This document shows, piece by piece, positions 39,090-49,068 of a stretch of DNA of 64,000 nt. The notes beneath the pieces are model-generated. The model did no database searches. It saw nothing but the letters and a program-made list of their open reading frames with translations, and was not told where the DNA came from. Where the stretch lies: NCBI RefSeq assembly GCF_021864535.1, contig NZ_JAKJIC010000005.1, positions 1 to 64,000 on the forward strand, read 5' to 3'. Every line of letters begins with the position of its first letter. The first letter of the stretch is position 1. The translations under genes and the position numbers were made by a program. The DNA is from Oryzibacter oryziterrae. GTDB lineage: Bacteria; Pseudomonadota; Alphaproteobacteria; Rhizobiales; Pleomorphomonadaceae.

Positions 39090-39599
39090 ATGACGCATGA
39101 CCGCGACCGCCTGCCCTATCGCCCCTGTGCCGGGGCCATGCTGATCAATCGCGACGGCCTTGTCTTCGTCGGGCGCCGCGCCGAGACCCCGGCGGAAGGC
39201 GGCGGCTTGCCCTGGCAGATGCCGCAAGGCGGGATCGATGCCGGCGAAACGCCGGAAGCCGCCGCCCGCCGTGAGCTTTATGAGGAAACTTCCGTCAGCT
39301 CGATCGAGCTGCTGGCCGAGGCACCGGACTGGTACAGCTACGACATTCCCGACGACCTTGCTTCCGGTCGCTTCCAGCGCAAATGGCGCGGCCAGACGCA
39401 GAAATGGTGCGCCTATCGCTTCCTGGGACAGGACAGCGAGATCAACATCCTGAGCCCCGGCGGCGGCCATCACAAGGCCGAGTTCGCCGAGTGGCGATGG
39501 GAGCGTCTCGCGAACCTGCCGGGCCTGGTCGTCGCCTTCAAGCGCCCCGTCTATGAGCAGGTCTGCGCCGCCTTCGCGCATCTGGCGGTGCCGCAATGA
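39090..39599 (+). CDS. rppH: RNA pyrophosphohydrolase (first Nudix copy)
   Basis: A 169-residue Nudix hydrolase that removes pyrophosphate from triphosphorylated 5' ends of mRNA, starting decay. Opening [21 protein letters not shown], then [28 protein letters not shown]. In the box G-x5-E-x7-RE-x2-EE-x-G the last glycine is serine (S68). [16 protein letters not shown] and [28 protein letters not shown] are RppH hallmarks. Its stop overlaps the second Nudix gene by 4 bp. Confidence 0.93.
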   Translation: MTHDRDRLPYRPCAGAMLINRDGLVFVGRRAETPAEGGGLPWQMPQGGIDAGETPEAAARRELYEETSVSSIELLAEAPDWYSYDIPDDLASGRFQRKWRGQTQKWCAYRFLGQDSEINILSPGGGHHKAEFAEWRWERLANLPGLVVAFKRPVYEQVCAAFAHLAVPQ

Positions 39600-40168
39600 G
39601 CGTCTGGCACCCGCCGTCCGCCACGCCGCCATCCCCCGGGGAGCGGGAGGAACTTCGCGCCGACCTGCCTTATCGCTTCAATGTTGGTATCTGCCTGTTC
39701 AACCGCGACGGGCTGGCGTTCTCCGGTCGCGCCATCCGCAATCCGCACGGCTGGCCCGATCCCGAGATTTTCGACGAAGGCGCCGATTGGGCCTTGCCGC
39801 AGGGCGGCATCGATCCCGGCGAGGACGCGGCCACTGCCGCCCGGCGCGAGCTTTGGGAGGAGACCGGCGTCACCTCTGCCGAGCTCATCACGATAACCGA
39901 GGACTGGTGGTCCTATGATTTTCCCGTGCGCGCCTCGGCCGTGCACAAGCTCTACCCCTTCCGCGGCCAGACCCAGCGCTGGGCTGCCTTCCGCTTCACC
40001 GGCGAGGAGAGCGAGATCACCGTGGCCGCCACCCACACCAGCGAGCCGGCCGAGTTTCTCGAATGGCGATGGCGCCCACTGTCCGAGCTGCCGTTGATCG
40101 GAGCCCTGCACCGCCGGGCGCAATATCGCCGCGTGCTCGACGCCTTCGGCCATCTCGCCGGCGCCTGA
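39596..40168 (+). CDS. RppH-like Nudix hydrolase (second copy)
   Basis: A 190-residue paralogue of the preceding protein. The Nudix box is complete (G70-x5-E76, R84-E85, E88-E89, G91), and it shares [41 protein letters not shown] and [13 protein letters not shown]. It has an extra 20-residue N-terminal tail and an insertion before the box ([22 protein letters not shown]). Start overlaps the first gene (ATGA). Substrate range may differ from the first copy. Confidence 0.9.
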   Translation: MSVWHPPSATPPSPGEREELRADLPYRFNVGICLFNRDGLAFSGRAIRNPHGWPDPEIFDEGADWALPQGGIDPGEDAATAARRELWEETGVTSAELITITEDWWSYDFPVRASAVHKLYPFRGQTQRWAAFRFTGEESEITVAATHTSEPAEFLEWRWRPLSELPLIGALHRRAQYRRVLDAFGHLAGA

Positions 40169-40204
40169 CGACGATAAGGCTGCGGCCCCGCGCCCATGCG
40201 AAGA

Positions 40205-40229
40205 CGCGCGGGTCTTGTGAACCCGCGCG
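40205..40229. terminator. hairpin between convergent Nudix and metal-binding protein genes
   Basis: CGCGCGGGT and ACCCGCGCG form a perfect 9-bp stem with a 7-base loop between two convergent genes. There is no real U-run on either side, so termination strength is uncertain. Confidence 0.5.
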
Positions 40230-40263
40230 CCCTTGAAGAGGGGGAAGCTCGGCTGTCCGCCGC

Positions 40264-41154
40264 TCAGGACTTGGGCGCCAGCGCCGCCGTCAACTTCGCG
40301 ATATTGTTGCGGAACATCGCCACATAGGTGGCAGCCGGACCGTCGGCCTTCGACAGCGCGTCCGAGTAGAGCGTACCGCCGATCGTGGCATTGGTCTCCG
40401 CCGCGATCTGCTGCACGAGACGCGGATCGGCGATGTTTTCCATGAACACCGCCGGAATGGCCTCGGCCTTGATCTGGGTGATGATGCGCGCCACGTCGGC
40501 GGCGGTCGCCTCGGTCTCGGTGCTGACGCCTTCCGGCGCGATGAACTGCAGGCCATAGGCCGCACCGAAATAGCCGAAGGCGTCATGGCTGGTGATGATC
40601 TTGCGCCGTTCGGGCGGAATGGCGGCGACAGCCGTCTTCACGTCGCCCTCGAGCGCCGCCAGTTCGGCCTCATAGCTCTCGGCATTGGCCTCATAGGTCG
40701 CCTTGCCTTCGGGATCGGCAGCGATCAGGCCGGCCTCGATATTGTGCACGTAGAGCATGCCATTGGCCAGCGACTGCCAGGCGTGCGGATCGTCGCCGAC
40801 GACGCCATCCTCGGTCAGGGTCCGCGGCGCCACGCCGGTCGAGGCCACGGTGACGGCCCCCTTGTAGCCGGCGCTGCCGACCAGACGATCCATCCAGCCC
40901 TCGAAACCGAGACCGTTGACCACCAGCAGCTTGGCAGCCGTCAGGTTGCGCACGTCGTCGGGCGTCGGCTCGTAGACATGGGCATCGCCGTCCGGACCAA
41001 CGAGCGTGGTGACAGCCACACGGTCACCGCCGATGCGCTGGACCATGTCGCCCAGGATCGAGAAGGATGCAACAACCGGCAGCGGGCTTGCAGCATGGGA
41101 CACACTGGACAGGGCCAGAGTGGCGAGAGCGGAGATCAGGAAACGACGCAACAT
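40264..41154 (-). CDS. metal ABC transporter substrate-binding protein (zinc/manganese type)
   Basis: A 296-residue periplasmic cluster A-I solute-binding protein with a Sec signal (first 21 residues, ending SHA-A). Metal-ligand regions are DGDAHVYEPTPDD, GDDPHAWQSLANG, ITSHDAFGYF, and a terminal Asp near GGTLYSDALSK. There is no His-rich loop, so it is more like AztC/MntC proteins than ZnuA. No ATPase or permease gene lies beside it. A Zur-like site overlaps its promoter region, which favours zinc. Confidence 0.9.
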   Translation of the reverse strand: MLRRFLISALATLALSSVSHAASPLPVVASFSILGDMVQRIGGDRVAVTTLVGPDGDAHVYEPTPDDVRNLTAAKLLVVNGLGFEGWMDRLVGSAGYKGAVTVASTGVAPRTLTEDGVVGDDPHAWQSLANGMLYVHNIEAGLIAADPEGKATYEANAESYEAELAALEGDVKTAVAAIPPERRKIITSHDAFGYFGAAYGLQFIAPEGVSTETEATAADVARIITQIKAEAIPAVFMENIADPRLVQQIAAETNATIGGTLYSDALSKADGPAATYVAMFRNNIAKLTAALAPKS

Positions 41155-41172
41155 CAGAACCTCGCTTTTGCA

Positions 41173-41188
41173 ACGTTATAACGTAACA
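41173..41188. promoter_or_regulatory. Zur-like box
   Basis: ACGTTATAACGTAACA matches the alphaproteobacterial Zur consensus ATGTTATAACATAACA at all but two positions and lies 19-34 bp in front of the metal-binding protein's start codon. A zinc-responsive repressor site is likely (sequence match, not tested). Confidence 0.65.
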
Positions 41189-41363
41189 TCTATCGACATC
41201 GATCCGGAGCGTCAACCCGCTTCATCGCGACCTGCGATCACGTTATGGTCTGCCTTGCGGATAAAAGATGAGGCGGATAAGAAGAAAATACTTGGCCTTG
41301 CAGCCTCTTGATCCGTCTTGCCTTTCACCTCGCCATCCCTTTCCGCGCAGACAGAATCCCGCC

Positions 41364-42191
41364 ATGACCACGTCGGTCGCCGCCCTTGCCCTCCTTGCCG
41401 CGCTCCTGCATGCCAGCTGGAACGCCTTCCTGCGCACCGGTACCGACCGCCTCTGGACCATCACCGTCATGAGTCTCTCGGGCACGCTGATGGCCGCCGT
41501 CTGGGTAGCCTGCGTGCCGCTGCCGCCACCTGAGGCCTGGCCCTTCATCCTCACCTCCTCCCTCCTGCAGGTGGGCTACAGCCTGTTCCTGGTGGCCGCC
41601 TATCGGCAGGCCGATCTCGGACAGGTCTATCCCATCGTGCGTGGCACGGTGCCGCTTTGGGTCACGCTCTCCACATTCCTCCTGAGCGGCCAAAGCCTTG
41701 AACCGCTGCAGCTCCTCGGCATCGCCCTCGTCGGCAGCGGCATCGGCGGGCTCGCTTTCGGCCGCGGTCGCGCCAGCACCTCCGCCATCGCCTGGGCACT
41801 TGCCACCGGCATGATCATCGCCTGCTACGCCACGCTCGACGCCATCGGCGTGCGCAAGGCACCGGCCAACGGCAGCTATGCCGCCTGGGTGCAGGTGTGT
41901 TTTGGCTCGATGATGCTGCTGGCCTTTCTCGCGACACGCCGCAGTTTCACGCTGGATTGGCAGGCACGCGAAACCTGGAAGGCCGTGCTTGGCGGCCTGA
42001 TCGCACTCTTCTCCTATGGCACCGTTCTCATGGCGCTCGCCCTCGGTCCGGCCGGACCGGTCATGGCCTTGCGCGAGACCAGCGTCGTCTTCGCCGCCCT
42101 GCTCGGCCGGCTGTTTCTGGGCGAAACCCTGACCCTTGGCCGCCTCACGGCCTGCATCGTGGTCGCGACCGGCGCAATCTGCCTGCTCTGA
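41364..42191 (+). CDS. EamA family (DMT superfamily) transporter
   Basis: A 275-residue inner-membrane protein with about ten hydrophobic helices in two EamA repeats, starting MTTSVAALALLAALLHASWNAFLRTG and ending ALLGRLFLGETLTLGRLTACIVVATGAICLL. ATG 41364 is chosen because the first helix begins immediately there; the open frame extends to 41268 with non-hydrophobic sequence. Members export amino acids, metabolites or nucleotide sugars; the cargo is unknown. Confidence 0.88.
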   Translation: MTTSVAALALLAALLHASWNAFLRTGTDRLWTITVMSLSGTLMAAVWVACVPLPPPEAWPFILTSSLLQVGYSLFLVAAYRQADLGQVYPIVRGTVPLWVTLSTFLLSGQSLEPLQLLGIALVGSGIGGLAFGRGRASTSAIAWALATGMIIACYATLDAIGVRKAPANGSYAAWVQVCFGSMMLLAFLATRRSFTLDWQARETWKAVLGGLIALFSYGTVLMALALGPAGPVMALRETSVVFAALLGRLFLGETLTLGRLTACIVVATGAICLL

Positions 42192-42258
42192 GGCGCCGCC
42201 AACGGGCCGCGACGAGACTGCCGATGCGCACGCCCGACACCGTCCCTGGTGCAATCGC

Positions 42259-42286
42259 TTGACTCTGGAAAGCACCGCCTTATAAT
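42259..42286 (+). promoter_or_regulatory. predicted sigma-70 promoter of the imuA-imuB-dnaE2 operon
   Basis: TTGACT (42259-42264) and a perfect TATAAT (42281-42286) are 16 bp apart. The LexA box begins 1 bp after the -10 element, so repressor binding would cover the transcription start. Confidence 0.75.
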
Positions 42287-42287
42287 G

Positions 42288-42302
42288 GAACATATTAGGA
42301 AC
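42288..42302. promoter_or_regulatory. LexA (SOS) box
   Basis: GAAC-ATATTAG-GAAC is the exact alphaproteobacterial LexA site (GTTC-N7-GTTC on the other strand), lying over the start of the SOS mutagenesis operon. Confidence 0.85.
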
Positions 42303-42388
42303 AAACTTGCCGCTTGCGTGTGAAACACACGAGCGCGCAAGTCCGAAAGTCAAACAAAATCAAGCCCCGGACTCACGAGGTTGCAACC

Positions 42389-43231
42389 GTGCTTTCTCCC
42401 CAAGCCACGGAACGGATTGCCATGCTCCGGCAGACCATTCACCGCCTGGAAGGCGGCGGTGGGGTCGGACAGGCCGACGCCTGGAGCACCGTGCCCTTTG
42501 GCCACGCCGGTGCCGACAGGGCGACGGGCGGCATCGCCTGCGGCGCGCTGCATGACGTCGTCCCGGCCGGCGCGCCGGATCTCGCCGCCGCCACCGGCTT
42601 TGCCCTGTCGATGGCGGCGCGGCTTCTGGGCACGCGCCCCACGGGCAGGCGCCCCCTGTGGCTCTGGATCCGCCAGGACATGGCCCGGCGCGAGGCCGGC
42701 GAACCCTATGGCCCCGGCCTTGCCGGCCTGGGGCTCGACCCCGCCGGCCTTGTCAGCGTTCTGGCCACCGACACCGAAGACGTGCTGCGCGCCGCCGAGG
42801 AGGGCCTGAAGGCCCGCGTCTTCGCCGCCGTACTGATCGAGCCCTGGGGCAACGACAAGGCGCTCGACCTCACCGCCACGCGCCGTCTTGCGCTGATCGC
42901 CGGGGAGACGGGTGCCACCGGTCTGTTGCTGCGCTCGGGCGGCATGGAAATGCCCGGCAGCGTCGCCACGCGCTGGTGCATCCGGGCGGCGCCCAGCCGC
43001 ACACCGGCGGGCGGCCATCCGGGCGCCCCGGTCTATGACGCCGAACTGACCCGCAATCGCCGCGGCATGACCGGGCGCTGGTCCATGGAGTGGAATTGTG
43101 ATGACCGACGTTTTGAGCCCGCATCCGCCGACCAGGGCCGCGCGCTATCTCGTCGTCTGGCTGCCGGACCTGGCGACCGAGCGGCTCCGCCGGCTCGACA
43201 GGAAACGGGCGCGGTCATCGCCTTCCGCTGA
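42389..43231 (+). CDS. imuA: ImuA, SOS mutagenesis cassette protein
   Basis: A 280-residue RecA-like protein lacking the usual Walker A, as in ImuA. Landmarks are IAMLRQTIHRLE, IACGALHDVVPAGAPDLAAATGFALSMAARLL, RRPLWLWIRQDMARREAGEPYGPGLAGLGLDPAGLVSV and TATRRLALIAGETGATGLLLRSG. With ImuB and DnaE2 it carries out damage-induced error-prone synthesis. GTG 42389 has GAGG 8 bp upstream; the frame is open from a TTG at 42314. Its last 44 codons overlap imuB. Confidence 0.9.
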   Translation: MLSPQATERIAMLRQTIHRLEGGGGVGQADAWSTVPFGHAGADRATGGIACGALHDVVPAGAPDLAAATGFALSMAARLLGTRPTGRRPLWLWIRQDMARREAGEPYGPGLAGLGLDPAGLVSVLATDTEDVLRAAEEGLKARVFAAVLIEPWGNDKALDLTATRRLALIAGETGATGLLLRSGGMEMPGSVATRWCIRAAPSRTPAGGHPGAPVYDAELTRNRRGMTGRWSMEWNCDDRRFEPASADQGRALSRRLAAGPGDRAAPPARQETGAVIAFR

Positions 43232-44738
43232 TCAGGCATCGCCGCAGGCCCCATTGGTCTTGACGAGTCGCGAACGCGGCGCCGTGCGGCTCCTGCATGT
43301 GGATGCCGCCGCGCGCGCCGCCGGCCTTCAGCCCGGCCTCGGCTTGGCCGATGCCCGCGCCAGCTGCCCGCAGATCGACGCCCGCGAGGCTGATACGGAA
43401 GCCGATGCAATGCTGCTCGCCGCGCTGTGCGACTGGGTCCAGCGCTACACACCGCTGGCCGGCATCCATGGCGATCTTGAACAAAACATAAACAAACCCA
43501 ATTCCGAGCCCCCGGAATATGCCCTGGTGCTCGATATCACCGGCTGCGCCCATCTGTTCGACGGCGAGGAGGGCCTGGCTTCCGACCTGGCCCATCGGCT
43601 GGAACGCCAGGGCTTCACCTTGCGCATTGGCATCGCCTCGACCATCGGGGCTGCCTATGCCCGTGCCCGTTACGGACGCGGCGGCCTGATCGGCCGAGGA
43701 GAGGAGCGTGATGCCCTTGTCGGTCTGCCGCTCGCCGCCCTCAGGCTTGACGCCCAGACCGTCGACGGTCTCGCCCGCACCGGACTGAAGCGGATCGGCG
43801 ACATCATCGACGCTCCGCGTGCGCCCCTCACCGCCCGTTTCGGCCCCATGCCCTTTGTCCGCCTCGATCAGGCCCTCGGCCGGGCGGGGGAAAGCTTCTC
43901 GCCCCGCCTGCCCGTCGCCCCCTTCCGGGCCGAACGGCGCTTCTTCGAACCCGTCATCCGCCAGGAGGACATCCGCACCGTCGCCATGTCGCTGCTGCGC
44001 CATCTCGCCCAGGCCCTCGAAGAGGCCGGTTCCGGCGCCCTGCGCCTTTGCCTCAGCCTGTTCCGCGTCGACGGAGCGGTTCGCCACGTGGAGGCCGGTC
44101 TCAGCTGGCCGAGCCGGGAGGCGGAGGCCATGCACGACATTCTCTGCCGCCGCCTCGACGCGCTGGACGGCGACATTGATGCCGGCTTCGGCTTCGACTG
44201 CATTGCCATCGCCATTGTGGAAGTCGTCCGACGCGACGCCGAAAGCCTCAGCCTCGACGGCCATGATCCCGTGCAGGAACTCTCCCGCTTCGTCGATCGT
44301 GTCGGGGCCCGCATCGGCCAGGGACGCATCACCTGCCTGATGCCGCAGGCGAGCCACATTCCCGAGCGGGCGGCGGTCCTGATCCCCATGCAGGCAAGTC
44401 CAGCAGACCCGGTCGCCTGGCCGCAGGACACGCGCGAATCCGGCGATCCGCCGGAACGACCCGTCCGCCTGCTGACCCGGCCCGAACCCATCGAAACCAT
44501 GGCCTCCGTGCCGGACGGGCCGCCCATCCGCTTCCGCTGGCGCCGCATGGACCACGCGGTGCGGCGCGCCGAAGGGCCCGAGCGCATCGCCGCCGAATGG
44601 TGGCAGGCGGAGGGGCCGACCCGCGACTATTTCCGTGTCGAGGACAGCGAGGGACGCCGCTTCTGGATGTTCCGCGAGGGGCTCTATGGCCGCGAGACCC
44701 TGCATCCCCACTGGTATATGCACGGGCTCTTCGCATGA
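43098..44738 (+). CDS. imuB: ImuB, inactive Y-family polymerase adaptor
   Basis: A 546-residue Y-family polymerase homologue: palm/fingers with [41 protein letters not shown] and [21 protein letters not shown], little-finger region, and a C-terminal tail ending in [23 protein letters not shown]. ImuB proteins lack the catalytic carboxylates and act as a hub linking DnaE2 to the beta clamp. The GTG-ATG start lies 134 bp inside imuA, and the stop overlaps dnaE2 by 4 bp. Confidence 0.94.
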   Translation: MMTDVLSPHPPTRAARYLVVWLPDLATERLRRLDRKRARSSPSADQASPQAPLVLTSRERGAVRLLHVDAAARAAGLQPGLGLADARASCPQIDAREADTEADAMLLAALCDWVQRYTPLAGIHGDLEQNINKPNSEPPEYALVLDITGCAHLFDGEEGLASDLAHRLERQGFTLRIGIASTIGAAYARARYGRGGLIGRGEERDALVGLPLAALRLDAQTVDGLARTGLKRIGDIIDAPRAPLTARFGPMPFVRLDQALGRAGESFSPRLPVAPFRAERRFFEPVIRQEDIRTVAMSLLRHLAQALEEAGSGALRLCLSLFRVDGAVRHVEAGLSWPSREAEAMHDILCRRLDALDGDIDAGFGFDCIAIAIVEVVRRDAESLSLDGHDPVQELSRFVDRVGARIGQGRITCLMPQASHIPERAAVLIPMQASPADPVAWPQDTRESGDPPERPVRLLTRPEPIETMASVPDGPPIRFRWRRMDHAVRRAEGPERIAAEWWQAEGPTRDYFRVEDSEGRRFWMFREGLYGRETLHPHWYMHGLFA

Positions 44739-47700
44739 CCGCCTATGTGGAGCTGGCCGCCTCCAGCAATTACTCCTTCCTCACCGGCGCCTCCCACCCG
44801 CAGGAACTGGTGGCGACCGCCACCGCACTCGGCTATGCCGGCCTCGGCCTTGCCGATCGCAACACACTCGCCGGCGTGGTCCGCGGCCATGTGGCCGCCA
44901 AGGAGATGAAGCTGCCCTATGCCGTCGGCGCCCGTCTCGTCTTCGCCGACGCGACACCCGACCTGCTGGCCTATCCGCGGGACCGGGCCGCCTATGGCCG
45001 GCTCTGCCGCCTGCTGACCACCGGCAACCTGCGCGCCGCCAAGGGCGACTGTCACCTCGAACTCTCTGATCTTCTTGCCTTTTCCGAAGGTCTGCAGCTC
45101 ATCGCCCTGCCGCCCTGCGGCCAGATCACGCCGTTCGAGCGCCAGCTCCGGCCGCTGGCGCAGCACCTGCCCGACCAGCTCTGGCTCGGCGCCGACATGC
45201 CGCGCGGCGGACAGGACCGCCGTCGCCTCGCCCGGCTGGGCGCCCTGGCGGACGCCGGCCACATCCCCCTGATCGCCATCGGCAATCCGCTCTACCACGC
45301 CCCCGAACGACGGGCCTTGCAGGATGTGCTCACCGCCATTCGCGAACACGTGCGGCTGGAGGATGCCGGCTTCCGCCTTCTCGCCAATGCCGAGCGCCAT
45401 CTGAAGGCACCGCAGGAAATGGCTCGCCTGTTCGCCGATCGGCCCGGAGCCATCGCCGAGACGCTGCGCTTCATGGAGCGCATCGACTTCTCGCTCGACC
45501 AGCTGCGCTATGAATATCCGCGCGAAGCCTTCGAGGGCTTCGACAGCCCCGCCGACGCCTTGCGCAGGCTGACCGAGGACGGGATGCGCCGCCGCTATCC
45601 CGACGGCGCGCCGGCCTCGGTGCGGCAGGCCATCGCCCATGAACTCGCCATCATCGCCGAACTCGAATACGAGCCCTATTTCCTTACCGTCTACGACATC
45701 GTGCGCCATGCCCGCAGCGTCGGCATCCTCTGCCAGGGCCGCGGCTCCGCCGCCAACTCGGCCGTCTGCTTCTGCCTCGGCATTACCGAGGTGGACCCCG
45801 CCCGCGCCGATCTCCTGTTCGAACGCTTCATCTCGCCCGAACGCAAGGAGCCACCCGACATCGACGTCGATTTCGAGCACGAGCGGCGCGAAGAGGTCAT
45901 CCAATATGTCTACGAGCGCTATGGCCGCGAGCGGGCCGGTCTCGCCGCCGCCGTCATCACCTATCGCGGCCGCAGCGCCATCCGCGAGGTGGGCAAGGCC
46001 TTCGCCCTCTCCGACGACGCGGTCGGCGCGCTGGCCGGTTCGGTCTGGGGCTCGCCCTCCAAGGGCCTCAAGGAAGACGACGCCCGCCGCACCGGCTTCG
46101 ATCCGGACGAACCGCGCCTTGCCAAGGTGCTGGCGCTGACGCGCGAACTTTCGGGCTTTCCCCGCCATCTCACCCAGCATGTGGGCGGCTTCGTGCTGAC
46201 CGCCGGCCGGCTCGACGAGACGGTGCCCATCGGCAACGCCGCCATGGACAACCGCACCTTCGTCGAATGGGACAAGGATGATCTCGACGCCCTCGGCATC
46301 CTCAAGGTGGACATTCTGGCGCTCGGCATGCTCACCGCGCTCGCCAAGGGCTTTGCCCTCTTGGAACAGCATTATGGCGAGCGCCTGACCATCGCCAGCG
46401 TGCCGCCGGAGGAGGCCGCCGTCTACGGCATGATCCAGCGCGCCGACACGCTGGGCGTGTTCCAGATCGAGAGCCGGGCCCAGATGAGCATGCTGCCGCG
46501 CCTGAAACCGGCCAGCTTCTACGACCTCGTCATCGAGGTGGCCATCGTCCGCCCGGGGCCGATCCAGGGCAACATGGTCCACCCCTATCTCAGGCGCCGG
46601 CAAGGGCTGGAGCCGGTCCTCTTCCCCTCGCCCGCACCGGAATTCGGCCCGAAGGACGAACTCGCCCGCGTGCTCGGCAAGACACTGGGCGTACCTCTCT
46701 TCCAGGAGCAGGCCATGAAGATCGCCATCGTCGCCGCCGGCTTCACGCCGTCGGAGGCCGACAAGCTCCGGCGCGCCATGGCCACCTTCCGCCGCATGGG
46801 CACCATCGGCACCTTCGAGCGCAAGATGATCGATGGCATGGCGGCGCGCGGCTATGACCGCGCCTTTGCCGAAAACTGCTTCCGCCAGATCGAGGGATTC
46901 GGCGAATATGGCTTTCCCGAAAGCCACGCCGCAAGCTTCGCCCTGCTGGTCTATGTCTCCGCCTGGATGAAATGCCATTATCCCGAGATCTTCGCCGCCG
47001 CGCTCCTCAACGCCCAGCCGCTCGGCTTCTACGCTCCGGCCCAGATCGTCCGCGATGCCCGCGAGCATGGCGTCGAGGTGCGCCCGCCAGACGTCAACCA
47101 TTCGCACTGGGACTCCACCCTGGAGGCCGACAGCGACGACGGCTTTTCCCTTTCGGCCCGGCTGCATCCGCGCCACCGGGTCATGGCAACCGCCATCCGC
47201 ACCCGCAAGGCGCTACGCCTCGGCCTGCGCGAGATCGAGGGGCTCAAATCGGACGATGCCGCCAGTCTGGTCACCCGCCGCGACGCCGGCTATGACAGCG
47301 TACGCGACGTCTGGCTGCGCACCGGCCTCAGTCCCGCCGTGCTCGAGCGGCTCGCCGACGCCGACGCCTTTGCCTGCCTCGGCCTCACACGCCGCGAGGC
47401 GCTGTGGGCCGTCCGTGGTCTGCGCCGATCCGGCGACAAGGACGACCTGCCGCTGTTCCGCGCCGCCGACGCGCGCGAGATCGAGCCGGACATCCACCTG
47501 CCCCCCATGCTGCCGGGCGAAGAGGTGGTGATGGACTATCGCCACCTGCGCCTCTCGCTGCGCGCCCATCCGCTCAGCTTCCTGCGTCAGGACCTCGCCA
47601 GCCACAAGGCCATCCTCTGCGACGATCTCCGCCAGACACGCGACGGCCGGCGGGTAACGGTCGCAGGCCTCGTCATCGTCCGCCAGCGCCCCGGCACCGC

Positions 47701-48106
47701 CAAGGGCACCATCTTCCTCACCATCGAGGACGAGAGCGGCATTGCCAACATCATCGTCTGGCCCAAGGTCTTCGAGGCCTTTCGCGCCGTCGTCCTCGGC
47801 TCCCGTCTCGTCGCCGTCACCGGCCGCATGCAGAGCGAAAGCGGCGTCATCCACGTCATCGCCGACCGCATCGACAACCTGACCGGCCTGCTCGCCCGCA
47901 TCGCCGACGACGGTGCCATCGGCACCTTGGCGCGCGCCGACGAAGCCAGTCGCGATCAGGGGCCACGCCCCCCGAGCAAACGGCCACCCGACGTGGCATT
48001 CCACCCGCCGGGCAATGATCCGCTGCCGCTGGAGCCGGCCATTGCCGCCGATCTCGATGTCTCCGCCCGCGCGAGCCGCCACGTACCCGCCCGGCGAACG
48101 GGATGA
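44735..48106 (+). CDS. dnaE2: error-prone DNA polymerase DnaE2
   Basis: A 1123-residue C-family polymerase. The N-terminal PHP domain ([26 protein letters not shown]) is followed by the palm with the catalytic aspartates in [27 protein letters not shown], the fingers ([33 protein letters not shown]) and a C-terminal OB fold ([28 protein letters not shown]). It performs translesion synthesis with ImuA and ImuB. ATG 44735 overlaps the imuB stop; the open frame upstream lies inside imuB. Confidence 0.96.
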   Translation: MTAYVELAASSNYSFLTGASHPQELVATATALGYAGLGLADRNTLAGVVRGHVAAKEMKLPYAVGARLVFADATPDLLAYPRDRAAYGRLCRLLTTGNLRAAKGDCHLELSDLLAFSEGLQLIALPPCGQITPFERQLRPLAQHLPDQLWLGADMPRGGQDRRRLARLGALADAGHIPLIAIGNPLYHAPERRALQDVLTAIREHVRLEDAGFRLLANAERHLKAPQEMARLFADRPGAIAETLRFMERIDFSLDQLRYEYPREAFEGFDSPADALRRLTEDGMRRRYPDGAPASVRQAIAHELAIIAELEYEPYFLTVYDIVRHARSVGILCQGRGSAANSAVCFCLGITEVDPARADLLFERFISPERKEPPDIDVDFEHERREEVIQYVYERYGRERAGLAAAVITYRGRSAIREVGKAFALSDDAVGALAGSVWGSPSKGLKEDDARRTGFDPDEPRLAKVLALTRELSGFPRHLTQHVGGFVLTAGRLDETVPIGNAAMDNRTFVEWDKDDLDALGILKVDILALGMLTALAKGFALLEQHYGERLTIASVPPEEAAVYGMIQRADTLGVFQIESRAQMSMLPRLKPASFYDLVIEVAIVRPGPIQGNMVHPYLRRRQGLEPVLFPSPAPEFGPKDELARVLGKTLGVPLFQEQAMKIAIVAAGFTPSEADKLRRAMATFRRMGTIGTFERKMIDGMAARGYDRAFAENCFRQIEGFGEYGFPESHAASFALLVYVSAWMKCHYPEIFAAALLNAQPLGFYAPAQIVRDAREHGVEVRPPDVNHSHWDSTLEADSDDGFSLSARLHPRHRVMATAIRTRKALRLGLREIEGLKSDDAASLVTRRDAGYDSVRDVWLRTGLSPAVLERLADADAFACLGLTRREALWAVRGLRRSGDKDDLPLFRAADAREIEPDIHLPPMLPGEEVVMDYRHLRLSLRAHPLSFLRQDLASHKAILCDDLRQTRDGRRVTVAGLVIVRQRPGTAKGTIFLTIEDESGIANIIVWPKVFEAFRAVVLGSRLVAVTGRMQSESGVIHVIADRIDNLTGLLARIADDGAIGTLARADEASRDQGPRPPSKRPPDVAFHPPGNDPLPLEPAIAADLDVSARASRHVPARRTG

Positions 48107-48151
48107 CCACACGTCGCCGCGTGCATCAAGGCAAGGCTTGATCGCAGCCGC

Positions 48152-48934
48152 TCAGCGCGGCTCCGATTCTGCCGTCAACCGGTCGATCTCGCTGCGAAAG
48201 CGGGCGATCACCGGACCTGCGGCAGCATTCTCCTCCGTGATGGTGCGAAACAGCGCCAGACTGTCACCGGCCAGCATGTCGCGCATGCGCAGCAGATGCC
48301 GATAGCTCTCTGTGGCAAAGGCAAAGTCCGGCAGCTCCATCGCCTTGAGCGCCCGGGCGATCAGATGCGACAGCCCCTGGACATGCGCCATCTGCCGATC
48401 ATGCTCCGCCGCGTCCGTCCACACGATCCGCAGCCCGAACAGCCGTCGCATGGCCGCGGCAAGCCGGCAGCTCATCGCCGTGGGCGGGGTGCAGATCACC
48501 AGCTTCAGGCCGTCAAGCCCGTCGCGGCCACTCTGCGGCCCGAACAGCGGATGCGTCCCGACAATCTCCGCTGACGGCGGCAGCGTTGCCGTGAGCACGG
48601 CCAGCGGTCGCTCCTTGATCGAGCAGACGTCAACCACCACCGCCCCCGGCTTCAGCCAGGGCCCGGCAAGAGCCGCCGTCTCGCGCAAGGCAGCGAAGGG
48701 CACCGCCAGAACCACCACGTCGCAGCTGGAGAGCGCGGTTGCCACCTCATCGCCTTCGACCCGGTCAAAGCCACGACAGACGAACTGCTTGGCAAGATGG
48801 CCTGCTACAAAGCGCCCGAAGGCGCCGAGACCGATCACCACGATCTCGGTTGGGTCAACCGCATCGCGAGGGGCCCGACGCGGGCGCGAAAGACGGCTGG
48901 GTTCGGTCATCTGGTCCAAGGCAAACCTCATCAT
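48152..48934 (-). CDS. prephenate/arogenate dehydrogenase family protein
   Basis: A protein of up to 260 residues with the Rossmann motif IVVIGLGAFGRFVAGHLAK and the TyrA segments VVVLAVPFAALRE, VVVDVCSIKERP, IVGTHPLFGPQSG and QMAHVQGLSHLIARAL. It is the tyrosine-branch enzyme type that oxidises prephenate or arogenate; no ACT domain is present. The start could be ATG 48934, 48931 or 48910. The conserved TyrA core is short, so a side role cannot be excluded. A Tyr/Phe leader peptide and an attenuator precede it, which supports the tyrosine-pathway assignment. Confidence 0.85.
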   Translation of the reverse strand: MMRFALDQMTEPSRLSRPRRAPRDAVDPTEIVVIGLGAFGRFVAGHLAKQFVCRGFDRVEGDEVATALSSCDVVVLAVPFAALRETAALAGPWLKPGAVVVDVCSIKERPLAVLTATLPPSAEIVGTHPLFGPQSGRDGLDGLKLVICTPPTAMSCRLAAAMRRLFGLRIVWTDAAEHDRQMAHVQGLSHLIARALKAMELPDFAFATESYRHLLRMRDMLAGDSLALFRTITEENAAAGPVIARFRSEIDRLTAESEPR

Positions 48935-48954
48935 GTCTGGCGAGGGCGGCCCTG

Positions 48955-48982
48955 AAACAAGAAAGCCGCCTCAGCGGGCGGC
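48955..48982 (-). terminator. attenuator terminator in front of the tyrA-like gene
   Basis: On the minus strand GCCGCC (48977-48982) pairs with GGCGGC (48965-48970) and is followed by the U-rich tract UUUCUUGUUU (48955-48964), only 20 bp upstream of the structural gene. A terminator placed ahead of a gene and behind a leader peptide is the core of an attenuator. The 5' arm overlaps a segment (GCCGCCC, 48976-48982) that can instead pair with GGGC-U-GGC (within 49004-49013). Confidence 0.75.
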
Positions 48983-49012
48983 GGAAAGACGAACATGCGC
49001 AATCGGCCAGCC

Positions 49013-49063
49013 CTATGGGTTGGTCCGATAATAGGAAACAGCAAAGGTCACGCGCGTGGTCAT
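49013..49063 (-). CDS. Tyr/Phe leader peptide upstream of the tyrA-like gene
   Basis: On the minus strand ATG at 49063 encodes M-T-T-R-V-T-F-A-V-S-Y-Y-R-T-N-P and ends at TAG. The tandem Tyr codons UAU UAU (49028-49033) lie directly before the first arm of a pause hairpin (49017-49027 with 49004-49013). A ribosome stalled at Tyr would mask that arm, allow the antiterminator pairing and so permit transcription of the tyrA-like gene. There is no ribosome-binding site. The -35 TTGACA ends about 30 bp before the ATG, so the mRNA may be leaderless, as reported for the trp leader of Sinorhizobium. Confidence 0.75.
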   Translation of the reverse strand: MTTRVTFAVSYYRTNP

Positions 49064-49068
49064 GGCGC

